In this document: one piece after another, positions 50,574 to 60,201 of the stretch | Position numbering within the stretch: the first letter of the stretch is position 1 | How the letters are laid out: each line of letters starts with the position of its first letter | NCBI GenBank assembly: GCA_900466475.1 | Contig: UBMI01000002.1 | Location: forward strand, 1 to 64,000 | Length of the DNA: 64,000 bases | Direction of reading: 5' to 3' | Origin: Hyphomicrobiales bacterium | GTDB taxonomy: Bacteria > Pseudomonadota > Alphaproteobacteria > Rhizobiales > Rhizobiaceae | Notes under the pieces: generated by a model | Database searches by the model: none | What the model saw: only the letters and a program-made list of their open reading frames with translations | What the model was told of the DNA's origin: nothing | Made by a program: the position numbers and the translations under genes

Positions 50574-53210
50574 ATGACAAGCCCCGCAAGGCAGAAGAAA
50601 GGCGCATTCGCGCTTCAACCCTCTCTTGCGCGGCTTGTGGCAGCAAAACGTTTCCTCGCGCGGATTGTGCTTCTTGCCGAGCAGGTTCTTCCGCTGCTGG
50701 TACCCGCCCTTTCCGTCGTAGCGATTTATCTCTCGGTCTCCTGGTTCGGCTTCTTCCGCATCGTACCGGATTGGCTGCGTATCCTCCTCCTGACCGTCTT
50801 TGCTGCAGGCTTCCTCGTTTCCCTCCTGCCGTTCCGCAATCTTCGCTGGCCCCGCGTTGTCGACGCCGACCGCATGCTGGAAGAGCGCAACGGCCTGCCG
50901 CATCAGCCGGTCATGGTGCAGGAGGATGAGCCCGCCTTCGACACACCCTTCTCCCGCGCCCTGTGGCGTGAACACCAGACGCGCATGGCGCGGAAGATCG
51001 CGACATTGGACGCCGGTCTGCCGCGACCCGATATCGCGCGGCACGACCGCTTCGCACTGCGCGCCATTCCGGCACTGCTTGTCGTTACCGCTTTCGGTTA
51101 TTCGCTGTCCATCAACGGCGGTTCCGTAGCCGATGCATTTGAGCCTGCGCCCGCACAGGTTACGAGCAATCCGGCCGTGCGTATCGACGCCTGGGTGACC
51201 CCACCCTCCTATACCGGCCGCGCGCCGATCTATCTGACGGCCGATGGCAGTGAACAGACACCGATCGGCGTTCCGCAGTTTTCCAGCCTGACGGTGCGTG
51301 TCAGCGGCGGTCAATCGGACGAGAAGGTGCTGTTCAGGAAGGCCAATGGCGAAAGCCACGAGATTGCTGTTCAGGAAGACACCCGGCCGCAACCGGCCGC
51401 AAATGCCAATACCGAACAGCCCTCGGGCGGCGCGCCGGTCGCGCCTCAACTGATGGCGCAGACGCACATCATGAAGCTCGAGGAAAACGGCGCACTGCAG
51501 GCAAACGGCCGCACCTGGAATTTCGACGTGCTGCCCGACAAGGCCCCGGAAATCGCCTTCGACGGCATGCCGCACCGCGCCGTCAATGGTGCTCTGGAGA
51601 TCGGCTTTACGGTGAAGGACGATTACGGCGTGCAAGAGGCTCATGCCGAGATCGTGCCGGTCGAATCCGATCCGGCAGCGACCCCGCTCTATCCGCTGCC
51701 GGAATTCCGGCTGGACATTCCTCGCCGCAATGCGCGTGACGGCAAGGGCCTGACGAGCAAGAACCTGACCGAGCATCCGCTGGCCGGCAAACGTGTACGC
51801 ATCACGCTCGTCGCCAAGGATGCCGCCGGACAGACGGGCCGCAGCCCGCCCTATGAGATGATCATGCCGTCGCGACCCTTCAGCGAGCCGCTGGCTGCGG
51901 CCGTCGCCGAAGAGCGCCAGACGTTTGCTCTCGATACTCGCAAGATGAAGGAAGCAATCGCGCTCAACGAAGCCCTGACGATCCGGCCCGAGGAGACGAT
52001 CCCGAACACCACCCATTTCCTGCTGATCGAGTCCGCGCTGACCCGCATGAAAATCGCCAAAGGTGATGAGCAGCTCAAGGATACCGCCCAATATCTCTGG
52101 GACATCGCCCTCGGTATCGAGGAAGGGGATCTTTCGCTGGCCGAACGGCGGTTGCGCGACGCCCAGCAGAACCTTGCCGATGCGCTGAACCGCAATGCTC
52201 CTGATGCCGAAATCAAGAAGCTGATGGATGAACTGCGCAAGGCGATGCAGGACTACATGAACGAGCTCGCCCAGCGCCTGCAGAACATGCCGATGCAGCC
52301 GAACCAGAATGCCCAGAATTTCCTGCGCCAGCAGGATCTGCAGCGCATGATGGACCAGATCGAAAACCTGGCGCGCTCCGGCAATCGTGATGCCGCCCAG
52401 CAGATGCTGTCAGAACTGCAGCGACTGATGAACAATCTGCAGACAGCCCGCCCGCAACGCGGCCAGCAGCAGGAAAACAGCCAGCTGACGCAGCAGATGG
52501 ACAAACTCGGCAAGATCCTGCGCGACCAGCAGAAGCTGATGGACGAGACCTTCCGTCTCGATCAGCAGCTTCGCGACCGCATGCAGCGCGGTGACCCCAA
52601 CATGGACGACATGATGCCGGGCGAGGAAGGCCAGCAGCAACAGCAGCAGGGCCAGCAGGAGCAGCAGCAAGGCCAGCAGCCCGGTGACCAGATGACGGCC
52701 GAGCAGCTGCGTGAAGCATTGAAGCAGTTGCGCTCCCAGCAGGATGCGCTCGGCAAGCAGTTGCAGGAACTGCAGAAGAGCCTCAGCGATATGGGTATGA
52801 AGCCTGGCGAAGGCTTCGGTCAGGCACAGCGGGAAATGGAAGGCGCCGGCCGCGACCTCGGCCAGGGCAACGGCAGCAGCGCTGTGGAAGGCCAGGGACG
52901 GGCTCTAGAAGCCCTGCGGCAGGGCGCACGTGACATGATGAGCCAGATGATGCAGGCACAGCAGGGTCAGCAAGGACAACAGGGTCCTAACGGCCAGCTC
53001 GGCCAGGGCAACCAGAACGGCCGCGATCCGCTTGGCCGCCCGCGCCAGACCGATCTCGGCCCCGATATGAACAACGATGTGAAGATACCCGACGAGATCG
53101 ACGTCCAGCGCGCCCGGGAGATTCTCGACGCCATCCGCGAAAAGCTCGGGAATAATCCGACCCAGGCGATCGAGCGTCAATATCTCGAGCGGCTGCTGGA
53201 TATTCAGTGA
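50574..53210 (+). CDS. TIGR02302 family large membrane protein
   Basis: An 878-residue protein of an alphaproteobacterial family of unknown function. Two N-terminal membrane segments (about 35-75) are followed by a third hydrophobic stretch near 155-175, a large periplasmic beta-rich region (about 190-470), a helical region, and a C-terminal tail rich in glutamine, glycine and methionine (about 560-860) with G-Q-Q-Q-Q-Q-G-Q-type repeats and coiled-coil stretches such as QQLRDRMQRGD. The C-terminus again folds (DEIDVQRAREILDAIREK). The ATG at 50574 follows GGAGACCGG; a longer upstream frame lacks support. Family membership is known, role is not. Confidence 0.85.
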   Translation: MTSPARQKKGAFALQPSLARLVAAKRFLARIVLLAEQVLPLLVPALSVVAIYLSVSWFGFFRIVPDWLRILLLTVFAAGFLVSLLPFRNLRWPRVVDADRMLEERNGLPHQPVMVQEDEPAFDTPFSRALWREHQTRMARKIATLDAGLPRPDIARHDRFALRAIPALLVVTAFGYSLSINGGSVADAFEPAPAQVTSNPAVRIDAWVTPPSYTGRAPIYLTADGSEQTPIGVPQFSSLTVRVSGGQSDEKVLFRKANGESHEIAVQEDTRPQPAANANTEQPSGGAPVAPQLMAQTHIMKLEENGALQANGRTWNFDVLPDKAPEIAFDGMPHRAVNGALEIGFTVKDDYGVQEAHAEIVPVESDPAATPLYPLPEFRLDIPRRNARDGKGLTSKNLTEHPLAGKRVRITLVAKDAAGQTGRSPPYEMIMPSRPFSEPLAAAVAEERQTFALDTRKMKEAIALNEALTIRPEETIPNTTHFLLIESALTRMKIAKGDEQLKDTAQYLWDIALGIEEGDLSLAERRLRDAQQNLADALNRNAPDAEIKKLMDELRKAMQDYMNELAQRLQNMPMQPNQNAQNFLRQQDLQRMMDQIENLARSGNRDAAQQMLSELQRLMNNLQTARPQRGQQQENSQLTQQMDKLGKILRDQQKLMDETFRLDQQLRDRMQRGDPNMDDMMPGEEGQQQQQQGQQEQQQGQQPGDQMTAEQLREALKQLRSQQDALGKQLQELQKSLSDMGMKPGEGFGQAQREMEGAGRDLGQGNGSSAVEGQGRALEALRQGARDMMSQMMQAQQGQQGQQGPNGQLGQGNQNGRDPLGRPRQTDLGPDMNNDVKIPDEIDVQRAREILDAIREKLGNNPTQAIERQYLERLLDIQ

Positions 53211-53233
53211 CGCTGAGAGGAGTGAGAGTAGTT

Positions 53234-53254
53234 GGCGTGCCTTTTGGGCACGCC
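53234..53254. terminator. hairpin between the TIGR02302 gene and cpdR
   Basis: GGCGTGCC and GGCACGCC form a perfect 8-bp stem with a TTTTG loop between two converging genes. There is no T run on either side, so it may be a weak or Rho-assisted end, or an mRNA-stabilising stem. Confidence 0.4.
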
Positions 53255-53267
53255 GCGCCGCAATATG

Positions 53268-53627
53268 TTATGCGACCAGGGCGCGCGCCACGGCCTTGCG
53301 AATGTCAGGCAAGGCGAACGGTTTCGGCACGACGTCGATAATTTTCTCAGCCAGGTCGTCAGCGCGTTCGCGCTGTTCGGCATAACCCGTCATCAGCAGG
53401 ATTTTCAGCGCCGGAAAGGCATCCTTCGCCTGATGCGCCAGTTCGATGCCGTCCATGACCGGCATCCGGATATCGGAAAGCAGCAGGTCGTAGCTGCCGC
53501 CCTTCAGCTTTTCCAGCCCTTCCGCCCCATCGGCGGCTTCATCGGTCTCATGACCGTCAAGGCGTAGTGCCCGGGCTACGAAAGTACGAAGGGAATCCTC
53601 GTCTTCCGTGATCAGAATTTTTGCCAT
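53268..53627 (-). CDS. cpdR: CpdR-type single-domain response regulator
   Basis: A 119-residue receiver domain with no output domain. The acidic pocket E8-D9, phospho-acceptor D52 in LLLSDIRMPVMDG, and the K in PKPFAL are in place. In alphaproteobacteria CpdR, in its unphosphorylated form, localises and activates ClpXP to degrade cell-cycle regulators and is controlled by the CckA-ChpT relay. The identification rests on the length, the MTGYAEQRERADD segment and the C-terminal ALVA-type end; a different stand-alone receiver is possible. ATG preceded by GGAG about ten bases away. A CtrA-like box lies 88 bases upstream. Confidence 0.75.
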   Translation of the reverse strand: MAKILITEDEDSLRTFVARALRLDGHETDEAADGAEGLEKLKGGSYDLLLSDIRMPVMDGIELAHQAKDAFPALKILLMTGYAEQRERADDLAEKIIDVVPKPFALPDIRKAVARALVA

Positions 53628-53714
53628 CTGTGCATTGCTCCGTCGTCATGCCCCGCGACGGAGATCGCATGCGGTTCCTTTTCGATCGGTAAACATGTCA
53701 GGCCGATCGACGGA

Positions 53715-53722
53715 ATGGTTAA
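53715..53722 (-). promoter_or_regulatory. CtrA-like half site upstream of cpdR
   Basis: TTAACCAT on the minus strand, 88 bases before the cpdR start codon. This 8-mer is a known CtrA recognition form in Caulobacter relatives. One copy is weak evidence alone; see the matching copy at 55145. Confidence 0.35.
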
Positions 53723-53723
53723 C

Positions 53724-53748
53724 AAGCCGTCTTGAAGCAGGACGGCTT
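53724..53748 (-). terminator. hairpin after hpt
   Basis: AAGCCGTC (53724-53731) and GACGGCTT (53741-53748) pair around a 9-base loop, overlapping the hpt stop codon. On the minus strand it is followed by GTTAACC, so the tail is not a T run. Weak terminator at most. Confidence 0.35.
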
Positions 53749-54289
53749 ATGCGTCACCGGTAACCACGCCGACGAAGGGCAGCTCGCGGAAGGCATAGGC
53801 GACATCCATGCCGTAGCCGACCACGAAATAGTCGGGGCATTCGAAGCCGACATAGTCCGCTTCCAGTTCTTCCTTGCGCTTCACGCGCTTGTCGAGCAGC
53901 ACGGCGATCGTCACGTTGCGCGCACCGCGCTCATAGAGCAGCTCTTTGGCAAACCGCAGCGTACGGCCGGATTCAAGAATGTCGTCGATCAGCAGGACAT
54001 CGCGGTCCTTCACGTCGCTGTCGATATCCTTGACGATACGCACGCCCTGCGAAACCGTGCCCGCGCCATAGCTCGAAAGCGTGATGAATTCGACCTCGGG
54101 AGCAAGGCCGGTATCATGCAGGGCGCGCAGCAGATCGGCCGCAAAAATGAAGGAACCCTTGAGCACGGCGATGACCAGCAGGTCCTTGGTCGGACCGGCT
54201 GCGATATCCTGCGCCAGGGAATGATTGCGCTCGGCGATCTGCTCGGCAGTGAAGAGCGGTTCGATGTTTTTTCCGCGCACGACAGGCAT
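53747..54289 (-). CDS. hpt: hypoxanthine phosphoribosyltransferase
   Basis: Purine salvage enzyme that converts hypoxanthine (and often guanine) with PRPP to the nucleotide. The 180-residue protein carries the PRPP motif VLLIDDILESGRT at 98-110, the LVIAVLKGSFIFAADL block at 38-53 and the KRVKRKEELEADYVGFECPDYFVVGYGMD base-binding region. It is leftward, between the DUF3426-like gene and cpdR. Confidence 0.95.
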   Translation of the reverse strand: MPVVRGKNIEPLFTAEQIAERNHSLAQDIAAGPTKDLLVIAVLKGSFIFAADLLRALHDTGLAPEVEFITLSSYGAGTVSQGVRIVKDIDSDVKDRDVLLIDDILESGRTLRFAKELLYERGARNVTIAVLLDKRVKRKEELEADYVGFECPDYFVVGYGMDVAYAFRELPFVGVVTGDA

Positions 54290-54398
54290 AAAGGCTTGCT
54301 CCGTAAAATGAAGGGTAAGCCGTTAGCACATTAATCCCGGCGAAACACCCCGCAGAAGCAGGTTTTCCCGTCGATCGACCCAAAAACGCCCTTGGCGC

Positions 54399-55058
54399 TC
54401 AGGGCATGAAGGAAAGCCGCAGATCCGGCACCTTGCCGCCGACATGCTGCACACGGGCTGAAAAGCCACGGCTCTGACCTGCATAAATGGCATCGGCCGG
54501 TGGCTCGATGACGATACTGGCGGTCAATCTGTCGTCGGTGACGAGATCAGCGCGGATCGGCTTGACCTGCTGCGTCACGCCGCTGTCGTTCTCGATGATG
54601 CCATTGATCAGCAGGATGCGCATGCCATTGGCGTCACGTGGGGTAATCGTCACATGCGAGAAGTGGAGCGTAGCAGCCGGCGGCCCTCCACTTTCCGAAA
54701 GAAACGAAAATCCACCGGCAAGTCCGAACACCAGCACGAAGAGCGAGGCGACCAATGCAGCAAAGCCCTGCAGCGACGCCTGTTGTAGCCAGACCTCAAT
54801 GTTGCGCACGACCGCGGTGACGGTAGAAAGCGGCATTGGAGGTTGGTCCCTGGGCGGGACGCTGCGACGGGGATTGTGGGTCGTATCGCGGGCATTGCCG
54901 GACCCACCTTGCTGCCGTGCTTTGCCGACAACAACGAACTCGGCATCGGCAACGTCATCTCTGCGCGGCATGCGCCGAGGCTGGCGAATAACCGGATCCG
55001 GCGGCAGAAAATCATAGGTCTGACCGGCGGCCTGTCTTCTGAAGTAGGATGCTTCCAT
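54399..55058 (-). CDS. DUF3426-like single-pass membrane protein lacking a zinc ribbon
   Basis: A 219-residue protein. An arginine- and proline-rich, probably disordered cytoplasmic N-terminus (1-75) is followed by one membrane segment (about 100-122), and a periplasmic beta domain whose RILLINGIIENDSG and PIRADLVTDD words and terminal LRLSFMP resemble the DUF3426 immunoglobulin-like domain of the gene that often stands next to ftsE. In other alphaproteobacteria that protein begins with a four-cysteine MJ0042-type zinc ribbon; none is present here. Start at 55058 is supported by GAGAGGT. Divergent from ftsE. Confidence 0.65.
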   Translation of the reverse strand: MEASYFRRQAAGQTYDFLPPDPVIRQPRRMPRRDDVADAEFVVVGKARQQGGSGNARDTTHNPRRSVPPRDQPPMPLSTVTAVVRNIEVWLQQASLQGFAALVASLFVLVFGLAGGFSFLSESGGPPAATLHFSHVTITPRDANGMRILLINGIIENDSGVTQQVKPIRADLVTDDRLTASIVIEPPADAIYAGQSRGFSARVQHVGGKVPDLRLSFMP

Positions 55059-55144
55059 GGTGGCGACCTCTCGGATGTCCACATGGTTTCGCTGCCCAAG
55101 ACAATCTTGGCATTGAAACGAATCCAGCCCAGTCGTAAATTTCA

Positions 55145-55152
55145 ATGGTTAA
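55145..55152 (-). promoter_or_regulatory. CtrA-like half site upstream of the DUF3426-like gene
   Basis: TTAACCAT on the minus strand, 87 bases before the start codon at 55058, the same 8-mer, orientation and distance as the one before cpdR. Two further GTTAAC hexamers lie at 55207-55212 and 55220-55225, nearer to ftsE. Confidence 0.4.
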
Positions 55153-55264
55153 TGCTTCGCAAAGATCGCCATCAAACGGGCGGCTTTCCGGCAAAATTTA
55201 CCCGCTGTTAACGGTGTTGGTTAACAAGTCATGCGGCGAAACCACGAAAGACTGAGCTGCCCCG

Positions 55265-55916
<652 letters not shown>

Positions 55917-55924
<8 letters not shown>

Positions 55925-56939
55925 ACCGCCCACCAGGACCCGCACAAAGGCACCCGCCGCTGCCCCTGCCCAGCAGCCCAAGCGGCCGGAGATGCGCGTG
56001 CGCCCCACGGCACCGATCCTGCCGCCATCGAACATCCAGGGCAATGCACTGATGGTTGTCATCGCCATCATGGCATTCCTTGCCTGCCTGACACTCGGTG
56101 GCGTCAGCATGGTCCGTTCGACTGCAGCAAGCTGGGAAAGCCAGATCTCCCGCGAAGTCACCATCCAGATCAAGCCCGACGATAACTTGGACATGGAAAA
56201 GGCCCTCGTTCAGGCCCGCGATATCGCGCTCACCTTCGTCGGCACGAAGAGCGGTCAAATCGTCGATGAAGCCGCCACTGCTCGCCTTCTGGAGCCGTGG
56301 CTCGGCAGCGGTCTGGACATCAAGGAACTTCCCGTGCCGCGTCTGGTGATCATCACCATCGACGAGAGCCATCCACCCGACTTTGCGGCGATGCGCGACC
56401 TTCTGAAGGAAAGTATTCCGCAAGCCTTCCTTGATGACCACCGTACCTGGGTCGACCGGCTGGTTGCCATGGCCCGCACAACGGTCATGATCGGCACCGG
56501 CATTCTGCTACTCGTTTTCGCAGCCATGGTACTGACGGTGGTCTTTGCCACGCGCGGCGTACTTTCCGGCAATCGCCACATCGTCGAAGTCCTGCATTTC
56601 GTCGGTGCCGAGAGCTCGTTCGTCGCGACGGAATTCCAGAAGCATTTCCTGAAAATCAGCCTCAAGGGTTCGGCAATCGGCAGTGCGCTGGCCGCGCTCT
56701 TTTTTGCCGGCGCCGGCTTCTTGCAGAGCAGGACGATCGCCACGCCAGAGACCGATCAGGCAACGGCCCTCTTCGGCACTTTTTCGGTCGGTGCTCTCGG
56801 CTATCTCGGCATCTTGGCGACGATGATCGTGATTGCGTTGCTCACGACGTTGACGGCGCGGCTCACTGTCATGCGCACGATCTATGAAATCGATACATTG
56901 CGTTCCGATCCGACGCGCGCGGACGGCATCGTGAATTAG
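55917..56939 (+). CDS. ftsX: cell division permease FtsX
   Basis: Membrane partner of FtsE, 340 residues. A proline- and arginine-rich cytoplasmic tail (1-45) precedes the first membrane helix (about 45-65), a large periplasmic loop that in characterised members contacts amidase regulators, and three further helices in the C-terminal FtsX domain. The ATG lies within the ftsE coding end, so the pair is translationally coupled. The neighbouring ydcF and plsC follow on the same strand. Confidence 0.94.
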
Positions 56940-57005
56940 TCGCAGCATGCCGATTTGCCATGAAAGCGTCTGTTCTGCGCCGCAATCAGCGTATAATCAC
57001 GACTC

Positions 57006-57719
57006 ATGACGATGGGCCATACGACACGCAATCCGATTCGCCCGGACCCGGAGATTGAACGCCCCGAGAGCGTCTCGGCGCGGCGTAGCCCGATCCGTCG
57101 CGTCTTGCGCTGGACGGGCTTTTCCTGCGTATTGATTGCTGCACTGATCTTCGGCGGTTTTTTGCGGTTTGCCGATTCGGTGACGACCCTGAAGCCTCCC
57201 GCCGAGCCGCGGGCGGACGCGATCATCGTGCTGACCGGGGGCTACCAGCGTATCGATCAAGCCGTCGAGCTCCTGCAGAAAGGTGCAGGCAAGCGGTTGC
57301 TGATCTCCGGCGCGCATCCCTCCACCACGCCGGCGCAGATCCGCAGGATGACCCAAGGCTCTGCCGATCTCTTTTCCTGCTGTGTCGACATAGGCTACGA
57401 CGCGCTCGATACGATCGGCAATGCGGAGGAGGCGTCGAACTGGATTCATGCCAGGGGCTATAAGAGCATCCTCGTCGTCACCAACAACTACCACATGCCG
57501 CGCAGCCTCGCCGAACTCGCCTATGTCGATCCCGACACCCAATTCATCGCCTATCCCGTCGTCAATTCCGATCTGAAGACACGCGATTGGTTCACTGATC
57601 CGAACGCCTTGCGCGTCATGCTGGCCGAATACGCCAAGGTACTGTTGGCCGGTGCACGCAACATTGTCGGCCTGCGCCATACGGGCCTGCGTTCCGCCAG
57701 CCTGGCGGGCCAAAGCTGA
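57006..57719 (+). CDS. YdcF/ElyC/SanA family (DUF218) membrane protein
   Basis: A 237-residue protein with one N-terminal membrane anchor (about 40-57) and a periplasmic DUF218 domain: ADAIIVLTGGYQRIDQAVELL, KRLLISGAHPST and VVTNNYHMPRSLAEL mark the family. Relatives ElyC and SanA are linked to peptidoglycan or lipid-carrier metabolism. It follows ftsEX by about 65 bases and precedes plsC, an order that recurs in rhizobia and hints at envelope biogenesis. Confidence 0.88.
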   Translation: MTMGHTTRNPIRPDPEIERPESVSARRSPIRRVLRWTGFSCVLIAALIFGGFLRFADSVTTLKPPAEPRADAIIVLTGGYQRIDQAVELLQKGAGKRLLISGAHPSTTPAQIRRMTQGSADLFSCCVDIGYDALDTIGNAEEASNWIHARGYKSILVVTNNYHMPRSLAELAYVDPDTQFIAYPVVNSDLKTRDWFTDPNALRVMLAEYAKVLLAGARNIVGLRHTGLRSASLAGQS

Positions 57720-57807
57720 GACTTTTGCGCGCTCAGGCAATCAGACGCTTTTTCCGACGGGCAATATCGTGTAGGCCGGTCCCGTGACCGTGCCTCGGGA
57801 AAGTTTC

Positions 57808-58605
57808 ATGATCGCCCTGCGTTCCGTTCTGTTCAACACGATCTTCTATGCAAACCTCATCCTGCGGATGATCGTGCTCTCCCCGATCTACTTCATCATT
57901 CCGCGCAAGCTCGCCTACAGCGTTCCCAAGAACTGGGCGCGCTCGAACCACTGGCTGATGCGGGTGATCGTGGGAACGACCTTCGAGATCGAGGGCATCG
58001 AGAACCTGCCTCATGGCAGCTACATCATTTCGCCGAAGCATCAGTCTTTCTGGGATACATATGCGCTGCTGCCCAACCTCGACGATCCGGTCTACATCCT
58101 CAAGCGCGAACTCATGTGGATCCCGCTCTTCGGCTGGTACGCCAAGAAGCAGCGAATGATCCCGGTCGACCGCGGCGCCCGCGGCAAGGTGATGGTCGAG
58201 GTTCTGAAACGCACCAAGGAAGAGCTTGCCACCGGCCGTCAGCTCATCATCTACCCCGAGGGCACACGCCGCCCGCCAGGTGCCGAGCCGCTGTACAAAT
58301 ACGGCATCGCCCGCATGTACCGCGACCTGCAGCTGCCGGTCGTACCCATCGTGATGCATCCCGGTCTGTTCTGGCCGCGCCGCAGCACCATGCGCTATCC
58401 CGGTCACTTCAAGGTACAGATCCTGCCGCCCATCATGCCCGGCATGGATCCCGACGCTTTCTTCGCCCATCTGATCGACGTGACGGAAAGCGCCAGCGAT
58501 CAGCTCCTGATCGACACGGTCGAACGCAACCCGCATGTGCCGTTGCCGCCGACAGCGGCAGAACGGCTGGCCGAGTTGCGCAAGGCAAAAGCGGTCACGG
58601 CTTAA
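57808..58605 (+). CDS. plsC: 1-acyl-sn-glycerol-3-phosphate acyltransferase
   Basis: Adds the second acyl chain to lysophosphatidic acid in phospholipid synthesis. The 265-residue membrane-associated protein has the catalytic HX4D motif H78-QSFW-D83, the EGTR motif in IYPEGTRRPPGAE and an N-terminal hydrophobic anchor (about 8-32). I start at 57808 after GGGAAAG; a GTG eight codons upstream is possible. Its end overlaps the converging chaC by four bases. Confidence 0.9.
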   Translation: MIALRSVLFNTIFYANLILRMIVLSPIYFIIPRKLAYSVPKNWARSNHWLMRVIVGTTFEIEGIENLPHGSYIISPKHQSFWDTYALLPNLDDPVYILKRELMWIPLFGWYAKKQRMIPVDRGARGKVMVEVLKRTKEELATGRQLIIYPEGTRRPPGAEPLYKYGIARMYRDLQLPVVPIVMHPGLFWPRRSTMRYPGHFKVQILPPIMPGMDPDAFFAHLIDVTESASDQLLIDTVERNPHVPLPPTAAERLAELRKAKAVTA

Positions 58606-59135
58606 GCTGCAGCCCGCAGCCGCGTGACTTCCTCTGCCACCTGCTCCAGCCACTGGTCGCGAATGCCCATCTCCTTGAGATGCGCGAGCGTGTTGAAGAC
58701 ATAGGCATCGTTCGGCCCCGACTGGCCGACTGATACGTTGACGACACGTGCCGCAGCGAATGCGTCGAGTGCGCCGGCATATTGCTCATGGGCGCGATCG
58801 ACCACATAGGCGACAGCGCGCGCGCTGCGGCCATCCGGAAGCTGCAGCGGCAGATGCCGTTCGAGATAGACATTGGTGACGAGTTCGCGGGCGCGCAGGT
58901 AGTCGATCACTTCATCCCACTTATCCGCCGCCACGCGAAAAGCCATGCCGCGGCAGGCGCCGCCTCTGTCGAGGCCGAGAACGAGACCGGGGTTTTCCCG
59001 GCTGCCGCGATGTACGAAGGAGCGGACGCAAAGAGAGCGCCGATAGCCGTAAACCAGGGCTTGCGATCGCTCGACGAATTCGAAGCCCGGATTCCACATC
59101 AACGAGCCGTAGCCAAATACCCAAAATTCGTCCAT
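58602..59135 (-). CDS. ChaC-like gamma-glutamylcyclotransferase
   Basis: Degrades glutathione to 5-oxoproline and Cys-Gly. The 177-residue protein has the GYGSLMWNP motif at 8-16 and the RGMAFRV block; the fold is the gamma-glutamylcyclotransferase barrel. This matches ChaC family length. It is leftward, between plsC and the divergent DUF2125 gene, with 49 bases between the two starts. Confidence 0.9.
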   Translation of the reverse strand: MDEFWVFGYGSLMWNPGFEFVERSQALVYGYRRSLCVRSFVHRGSRENPGLVLGLDRGGACRGMAFRVAADKWDEVIDYLRARELVTNVYLERHLPLQLPDGRSARAVAYVVDRAHEQYAGALDAFAAARVVNVSVGQSGPNDAYVFNTLAHLKEMGIRDQWLEQVAEEVTRLRAAA

Positions 59136-59184
59136 ATCGCACGCCAGATCAAATCAGATTTCGCTCTCACCATTGGAGAACATC

Positions 59185-60201
59185 ATGGCAGCGTCAAGCC
59201 AATCCGGCAGCGGCCAATATAACAGCGGTAAGAAATTCTGGTTGCTGGGCGGCGCTATCCTTCTGGTGATCGCTCTCTATACGGGCGGCTGGTTCTATGC
59301 AGCCTCTGCGCTGAAACAGACCGTGCTGAGCGCGATTGCTCCCCGCGCAGACACGGGCGTCAGCGGCGAGTGCTCCGATATCGAATTCCGCGGCTTTCCT
59401 TTCCGCATCGGGCTTTTCTGCTCCAAGGTGGATGTGGACGACAACGTCAACGGCATCTCGGCCACCTTCGGCGCGCTTCGTTCTGCTGCCCAGGTCTATG
59501 CCCCCGGCCATATCGTCTGGGAACTCGACTCGCCGGCTGAAATCCGCACCGCGCAGGGCCTGACCATCAATGCCCAATGGGACAATCTGCAATCGAGCCT
59601 CGTCACCAAGGCGCAGGGCATCGACCGCACCTCGACCGTCATCAACGGGCTGAAGGCCGTCACCATCTCGTCCTTTACCGGACAGACCGTCAATTTCGAT
59701 GCCGCCCGCACCGAAATCCACCTGCGGCAGAACGGAGCGGATCTTGACGGCGCGATCTCGGTCGAAAACGCCAATGCGATCGTCAAGGACTGGCCGCAGA
59801 TCTTCCCGAAGTTCTCAGCCAGCGCCGACCTGACGCTGATTGGAAGGGCCGGCATGATCGACGGCACTGACGAACAGGGCATCCACGGCTCTCAGGGCCA
59901 ACTCCGCCGCATCGTCGCCGACATCGGCGATGGCAAGGTGATGAACGTCTCCGGCCCGTTCACCTTCGACGAGAACGGCTTCCTGTCCGGCAAGTTCAAG
60001 CTGGAGATCGAACAGCTCGGGTCCTGGGGCAAAACCATCAAAGAGGCCTTCCCCGATATCGCCTCGACGGTCGATACGGCAACCAAGCTGTTGAAGGCGC
60101 TTGCCGGCGGAGGCGACAAGGTGTCGGTCGATCTCGTCGTCGATCACGGAAATGCCACGGTGAGCGGCTTTATTCCTCTCGGCAAGATCCCACCGGTTTA
60201 A
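59185..60201 (+). CDS. DUF2125 domain-containing envelope protein
   Basis: A 338-residue protein of the DUF2125 family, found in Rhizobiales and other alphaproteobacteria. A single N-terminal membrane anchor (about 20-40) is followed by a periplasmic domain with CSDIEFRGFPFRIGLFCSK, the signature of the family and of a possible disulfide, and repeated beta strands. Function is unknown. GGAG precedes the ATG at 59185. The 3' end overlaps the converging GNAT gene by four bases. Confidence 0.85.
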   Translation: MAASSQSGSGQYNSGKKFWLLGGAILLVIALYTGGWFYAASALKQTVLSAIAPRADTGVSGECSDIEFRGFPFRIGLFCSKVDVDDNVNGISATFGALRSAAQVYAPGHIVWELDSPAEIRTAQGLTINAQWDNLQSSLVTKAQGIDRTSTVINGLKAVTISSFTGQTVNFDAARTEIHLRQNGADLDGAISVENANAIVKDWPQIFPKFSASADLTLIGRAGMIDGTDEQGIHGSQGQLRRIVADIGDGKVMNVSGPFTFDENGFLSGKFKLEIEQLGSWGKTIKEAFPDIASTVDTATKLLKALAGGGDKVSVDLVVDHGNATVSGFIPLGKIPPV

